DNA from: Acidimicrobiia bacterium
GTDB lineage: Bacteria; Actinomycetota; Acidimicrobiia; Spongiisociales; UBA5794
DNA length: 16,724 bases
NCBI GenBank assembly: GCA_013001485.1
Contig: JABDMN010000019.1
Span: forward strand, 1-16,724
Direction: 5' to 3'
Positions within the stretch are counted from its first letter, which is position 1; every line of letters starts with the position of its first letter. Shown here in pieces: positions 14,434 to 16,724 of this stretch. Below the pieces are notes generated by a model. The model worked only from the letters and a program-made list of their open reading frames with translations, ran no database searches and had not been told where the DNA came from. A program made the translations under genes and the position numbers.

Positions 14434-14823
14434 TCACTCCAGTGGTCTGAGCCGCGAAGGGTCGAACTCGGCGCGGCCGGTCGCGCTCACCTGCCAGGTG
14501 CCGAATAACACCGTCGAGGCAACAACCTCCGTCGAGACAGCGACAGAGCGTCGACGACTGGAGGGATCCTGGACGCAACGACACCGAGTGAGGAGCGCAC
14601 CGTTTTCTGCGGCGAACCGTGCTGCCTCTTCGGCGGCAGAGCCTGAAGCACCGAATCGGGCAAACGTCACAGGAGCCGCGGCGAGGGCTGCAGCGTCTGC
14701 AGCAGCCTGAGCCTGCATCCGGGCGACGACCACGTTCGCAACGTCGATGATCGCCACCGACAGCACAAGGCCAAGGACGACGAGGGAGAGGATGACAACG
14801 CTCGCTGCTCCCCGCTCCCTCAT
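14434..14823 (-). CDS. Second TadE-like protein of the helicase/secretion neighbourhood
   Basis: 129 residues matching the small TadE-like proteins found beside the helicase and tad genes in actinobacteria (the Mycobacterium tuberculosis Rv3654c-type gene). The N-terminus RERGAASVV is followed by one membrane helix (about 8-33). A polar Ala-rich, probably extracytoplasmic region follows, with the usual QAQAAADAAALAAA stretch (38-50) and a predicted beta-rich tail. The glycine of a prepilin cleavage site is there (G5), but the +5 glutamate is replaced by valine, so processing by prepilin peptidase is doubtful. A CRC pair (81-83) is notable. The ATG overlaps the TGA of the upstream tadE (ATGA), so translation is coupled. 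Likely a minor pilus-assembly or pseudopilin component. Confidence 0.82.
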   Translation of the reverse strand: MRERGAASVVILSLVVLGLVLSVAIIDVANVVVARMQAQAAADAAALAAAPVTFARFGASGSAAEEAARFAAENGALLTRCRCVQDPSSRRRSVAVSTEVVASTVLFGTWQVSATGRAEFDPSRLRPLE

Positions 14824-15182
14824 CGCTCGACTCGCATCGCAGCCCTGCCCTCAATATCGATGTTGAACCCGCCTAGGAAGCTCGCCGCAATCCGGTGGCG
14901 GAGTGTGACGACAACCCGGGCGGACTCTCCGACGATGTCGGGGCGACGAACCGTCACAGTGGCTTGGGCAGCCATGTCGGGCCCGAGGACGCCGCGAGCT
15001 GCATCCACCGCTCGGTCGACATCGGGGTGGGTTGCGGCTTCGCGAGCGCCCTCGCGAGCAGCCATCACGACCTGGATCTGGGCCCGGGCGATCAGCGCCG
15101 TCTCGACGATGGCCAGCAAAGCCAGCAGCACCAGCGGAACAACGAGAGCGAACTCGACCGCGGCGCTCCCCCTGTCGTTCAC
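14820..15182 (-). CDS. tadE: TadE-family pseudopilin
   Basis: 120 residues: N-terminal NDRGSAAVEFALVVP with the prepilin-type processing site (G5 | S6, Glu at +5 = E10, then F11), one membrane helix (about 10-32) and an extracytoplasmic domain. TadE-type proteins are processed by a TadV-like peptidase and act as minor pilins in Tad pilus assembly. GTG start; GTGA overlap with the stop of the flp-like gene upstream and ATGA overlap with the next gene downstream. It has no Shine-Dalgarno of its own, so it depends on coupling to flp. Confidence 0.88.
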   Translation of the reverse strand: MNDRGSAAVEFALVVPLVLLALLAIVETALIARAQIQVVMAAREGAREAATHPDVDRAVDAARGVLGPDMAAQATVTVRRPDIVGESARVVVTLRHRIAASFLGGFNIDIEGRAAMRVER

Positions 15183-15352
15183 ACTCGGTCCACGAACGAC
15201 GCAACCTTGCGCACCACGGTCTCGAAGAACCCGGGCAGGACATCGCTATTCGACGCCCACAGGATCAGCGCCAGGGCGATGACGCCGGCGGCGACCAGGA
15301 CCAGGGCGTACTCGGCGGTCGCCTGGCCTTCCTCACGTCTGAAGTCGATCAC
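15179..15352 (-). CDS. flp: Flp-type type IVb pilin, 57 residues
   Basis: A very small gene, easy to miss. The product starts MIDFRREEGQATAEYALVLV. G9 is followed by QATAEY, giving Glu at +5 and Tyr at +6, the classic Flp prepilin cleavage site. One hydrophobic helix (about 14-33) and a short charged tail (VVRKVASFVDRV) follow. It would be cleaved after G9 and polymerise into the Tad pilus, or act as the pilin-like component of the secretion system. The GTG start has the best Shine-Dalgarno in the operon (AAGGAGAG). Together with the 44-nt gap from tadC, this suggests independent, high translation of the major pilin. The stop overlaps tadE (GTGA). Confidence 0.9.
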   Translation of the reverse strand: MIDFRREEGQATAEYALVLVAAGVIALALILWASNSDVLPGFFETVVRKVASFVDRV

Positions 15353-15355
15353 AAA

Positions 15356-15363
15356 CTCTCCTT
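15356..15363 (-). promoter_or_regulatory. Strong Shine-Dalgarno for the Flp pilin gene
   Basis: AAGGAGAG on the minus strand; the AGGAG core is 5 nt from the GTG at 15352. It decides the start of a 57-codon gene and contrasts with the neighbouring tad genes, most of which lack one. Confidence 0.8.
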
Positions 15364-15396
15364 GTTCAACCGGCGACCGGCCGGGACGGTGGGAAG

Positions 15397-15870
15397 TCAG
15401 AGAGCAAAACGCTCGATGGCGCCGAGCAATACGGGCGTCACGGTGAGCAGGACCGTGCCCGGGAGGATCAGCAGGGTGAGGGGCAGCACGAGCCGCACAG
15501 GCAGCCGACGCGCTGCCAAACGAGCCGACTCCATCCGCTCGGCGCGAAGCCCTTCCGCAAGCTGAGCAACCGAATCACCGAGCGGGGCTCCTGAAGCGCG
15601 CGCCCTGACCGCCACGGCGAACACGACGGGAGCCTCTTCTCCGCTGTCTCGGCCGCGCACGGCCCGGCGGGCTCGTTCGGCGATCGAACCTCCCACAGCC
15701 GAAGCGGCCACAAGGACCGCCGCGTCGAACCCGTGACCGGCGGTCAGCGCCATCGCGACGAGTTCGGTGAAGGCCACCTCGTCGCCGGCATCGGCCCTAA
15801 GGCGGCGTCGCAACGGCAGAGGCCCAACCAAGATCAGAACGGCGGCGACAACCGCGACAAGAACCATCAC
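15397..15870 (-). CDS. tadC: TadC-like inner-membrane platform protein
   Basis: Type II secretion F-domain protein, inner-membrane platform of the Tad pilus with TadB. 157 residues: one helix at about 3-19, a cytoplasmic T2SSF helical bundle (about 30-120, with FTELVAMALTAGHGFDAAV and ASGAPLGDSVAQLAEGL), and C-terminal hydrophobic segments (129-150, LPLTLLILPGTVLLTVTPVLL). Classical TadC is about 300 residues; a single F-domain of this size is typical of the short actinobacterial versions, so I do not regard it as truncated. GTG 15870 is chosen because AGGAGG lies 8 nt upstream and it overlaps the tadB stop by GTGA. ATG 15867, one codon later, is the alternative. Confidence 0.85.
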   Translation of the reverse strand: MMVLVAVVAAVLILVGPLPLRRRLRADAGDEVAFTELVAMALTAGHGFDAAVLVAASAVGGSIAERARRAVRGRDSGEEAPVVFAVAVRARASGAPLGDSVAQLAEGLRAERMESARLAARRLPVRLVLPLTLLILPGTVLLTVTPVLLGAIERFAL

Positions 15871-16538
15871 GGCAGATACCTCCTGCTGAGCCACCAAACC
15901 GCACCGATTCCCATGGAGATGAGGCTCACACCGACTGCGGCCAATCCGATGCCGATCCCACCGGTCGCCCACAGCGGCGTCAGCATCCCGGTTGCGCCCA
16001 TGACACCGATCAACACGACGGGGGCCAACGCAACTACCACGGCCGAGGCGCGCGCCTGAGCGCTCGAGACTCGAACATCACGACCAAGCTCGACGGCATC
16101 CCCGGCGGCCACGGCGAGTCGACCGAACACAGCGCTCGATCGCGCACCGGACTCCGCCCCAAGCCGATACGCAGCCGCAAACTCGCCGCCCATGGCAGGG
16201 ACCGCAGCCTCCAGAGCAGCAGCGACCTGCGACGACGACCGCCCCACGCTCGCCAACCGCAGCGGTCTGAGAAGGTCGACGGCAGGAACTCTGTGCGACG
16301 CAGACTCCAGCGCAGACAGCATCGACTGGCCCGATCTCAGTTCCGACGCGATGCCAGCGGCAAGGACGGCGACGTCCGAGGCGTCGGCGCTGCGTGCCCG
16401 ACGACGCCACGACCACACGGCCCACCCACAGGTGGCAATGGCGACAACCGGGACTGGCGCCGCCACGAGAACGCCGGCAACAACGACGGACCAGGAGCCC
16501 GCTGCGAGCCCAGCGGCAACGACGAGCGCCGCAATCAC
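15867..16538 (-). CDS. tadB: TadB-like inner-membrane platform protein
   Basis: Type II secretion F-domain protein partnering TadC and the TadA ATPase at the inner membrane. 223 residues: two N-terminal hydrophobic segments (about 2-24 and 26-45), then a cytoplasmic F-domain (about 55-160) with the family pattern ASELRSGQSMLSALESA (64-80) and FAAAYRLGAESGA (120-132). Two C-terminal membrane helices follow (about 166-188 and 195-218). GTG at 16538 is chosen because it overlaps the tadA stop by GTGA and the hydrophobic N-terminus starts there. A longer frame from 16685 would run back through tadA and gives an unconvincing Cys/Arg-rich leader. It ends overlapping tadC. Confidence 0.87.
   Translation of the reverse strand: MIAALVVAAGLAAGSWSVVVAGVLVAAPVPVVAIATCGWAVWSWRRRARSADASDVAVLAAGIASELRSGQSMLSALESASHRVPAVDLLRPLRLASVGRSSSQVAAALEAAVPAMGGEFAAAYRLGAESGARSSAVFGRLAVAAGDAVELGRDVRVSSAQARASAVVVALAPVVLIGVMGATGMLTPLWATGGIGIGLAAVGVSLISMGIGAVWWLSRRYLP
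15879..15884 (-). promoter_or_regulatory. Shine-Dalgarno for tadC
   Basis: AGGAGG on the minus strand, 8 nt before GTG 15870 and 11 nt before ATG 15867; this spacing favours the GTG. Confidence 0.7.
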
Positions 16539-16724
16539 GCGACGGCTTCGATCTCGCTGATCCGCCTGTGGCCGTCCCGTCGCTCCATCTGGACGATCAA
16601 GTCGACAGCAGCCCGCAGCTGGTTCCGGACAGTGGCCCCGGCCGCACGGTGATCGCCAGACATCGCCAGCGTTTCCAGCCTCCACAGAGCTTCTGTCGGG
16701 CTGTTGGCGTGCACGGTCGAGAGG
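16535..16724 (-). CDS. tadA: TadA/CpaF-family secretion ATPase, C-terminal end only
   Basis: The last 62 codons of the hexameric ATPase that powers Tad pilus assembly; the rest lies beyond the right edge. The fragment begins LSTVHANSPTEALWRLETLA, matching the S-x-HANS-x-x-A-x-x-RLE segment of CpaF/TadA ATPases that follows the Walker B region. It continues with a regular helical stretch (VRNQLRAAVDLIVQMER) and ends RRISEIEAVA. The stop overlaps the tadB GTG by GTGA. The Walker motifs are outside the window and were not seen. Confidence 0.88.
   Translation of the reverse strand, partial: LSTVHANSPTEALWRLETLAMSGDHRAAGATVRNQLRAAVDLIVQMERRDGHRRISEIEAVA

Noticed and set aside
15397..15870. tadC as a truncated pseudogene
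   Set aside because: Start, ribosome site, overlap and C-terminal helices are intact, and short single-domain TadC proteins are usual in actinobacterial tad loci.

Overview
The window is GC-rich and densely coded. It looks chromosomal and comes from an actinobacterium (Actinomycetota). Evidence for this is a PimB-type phosphatidylinositol-mannoside mannosyltransferase, a LytR-CpsA-Psr (LCP) cell-wall ligase, and the actinobacterial 'helicase/secretion neighbourhood' (DUF1998-type DEAD/DEAH helicase near a compact tad pilus operon). Several genes also have TANNNT boxes 6-7 nt before their start codon, the layout of leaderless actinobacterial transcripts. Poly-threonine linkers after lipoboxes fit Acidimicrobiia-like lineages, but no rRNA or taxonomic marker is present, so the class is a guess. 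No tRNA, rRNA, CRISPR array, insertion sequence or phage gene was seen.

Layout. (1) 1-2197, minus strand: a tandem histidine-phosphatase gene overlapping by GTGA a PimB-like glycosyltransferase that runs off the left edge. (2) 2206-2437, plus strand: a small one-helix membrane protein, divergent from the phosphatase across a symmetric -10 box. (3) 2435-2621: a convergent intergenic region with two strong hairpins and a degenerate 7-bp repeat array. (4) 2581-8491, minus strand: trkA, trkH, hppA and a GNAT acetyltransferase. The first three pair a Trk potassium uptake system with a membrane pyrophosphatase whose sequence predicts K+ dependence. The acetyltransferase lies between two heptamer arrays. 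(5) 8573-13830, plus strand: an LCP lipoprotein, the MrfA/SftH-like helicase, a tandem-FKBP lipoprotein and an APH/choline-kinase-fold kinase overlapping it by ATGA. (6) 13832-16724, minus strand, converging with the previous block with one base between stops: end of tadA (right edge), tadB, tadC, a 57-residue Flp-type pilin, tadE, a second TadE-like gene, and an intramembrane HExxH protein.

How the parts work together. The tad block encodes a type IVb pilus or secretion machine: ATPase, two inner-membrane platform proteins, major pilin and pseudopilins. No prepilin peptidase, secretin-like protein or TadZ is visible in the window. The HExxH protein at the end of this block is the least understood gene here. 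The Trk-HppA block is an ion and energy module: K+ import supplies the cofactor that this class of pyrophosphatase needs. Cell-envelope functions recur across the window (PimB, LCP ligase, secreted FKBP, pilus).

The most unusual non-coding signal is the heptamer repeat system around the acetyltransferase gene. It supplies that gene's last codons and sits immediately upstream of its start.
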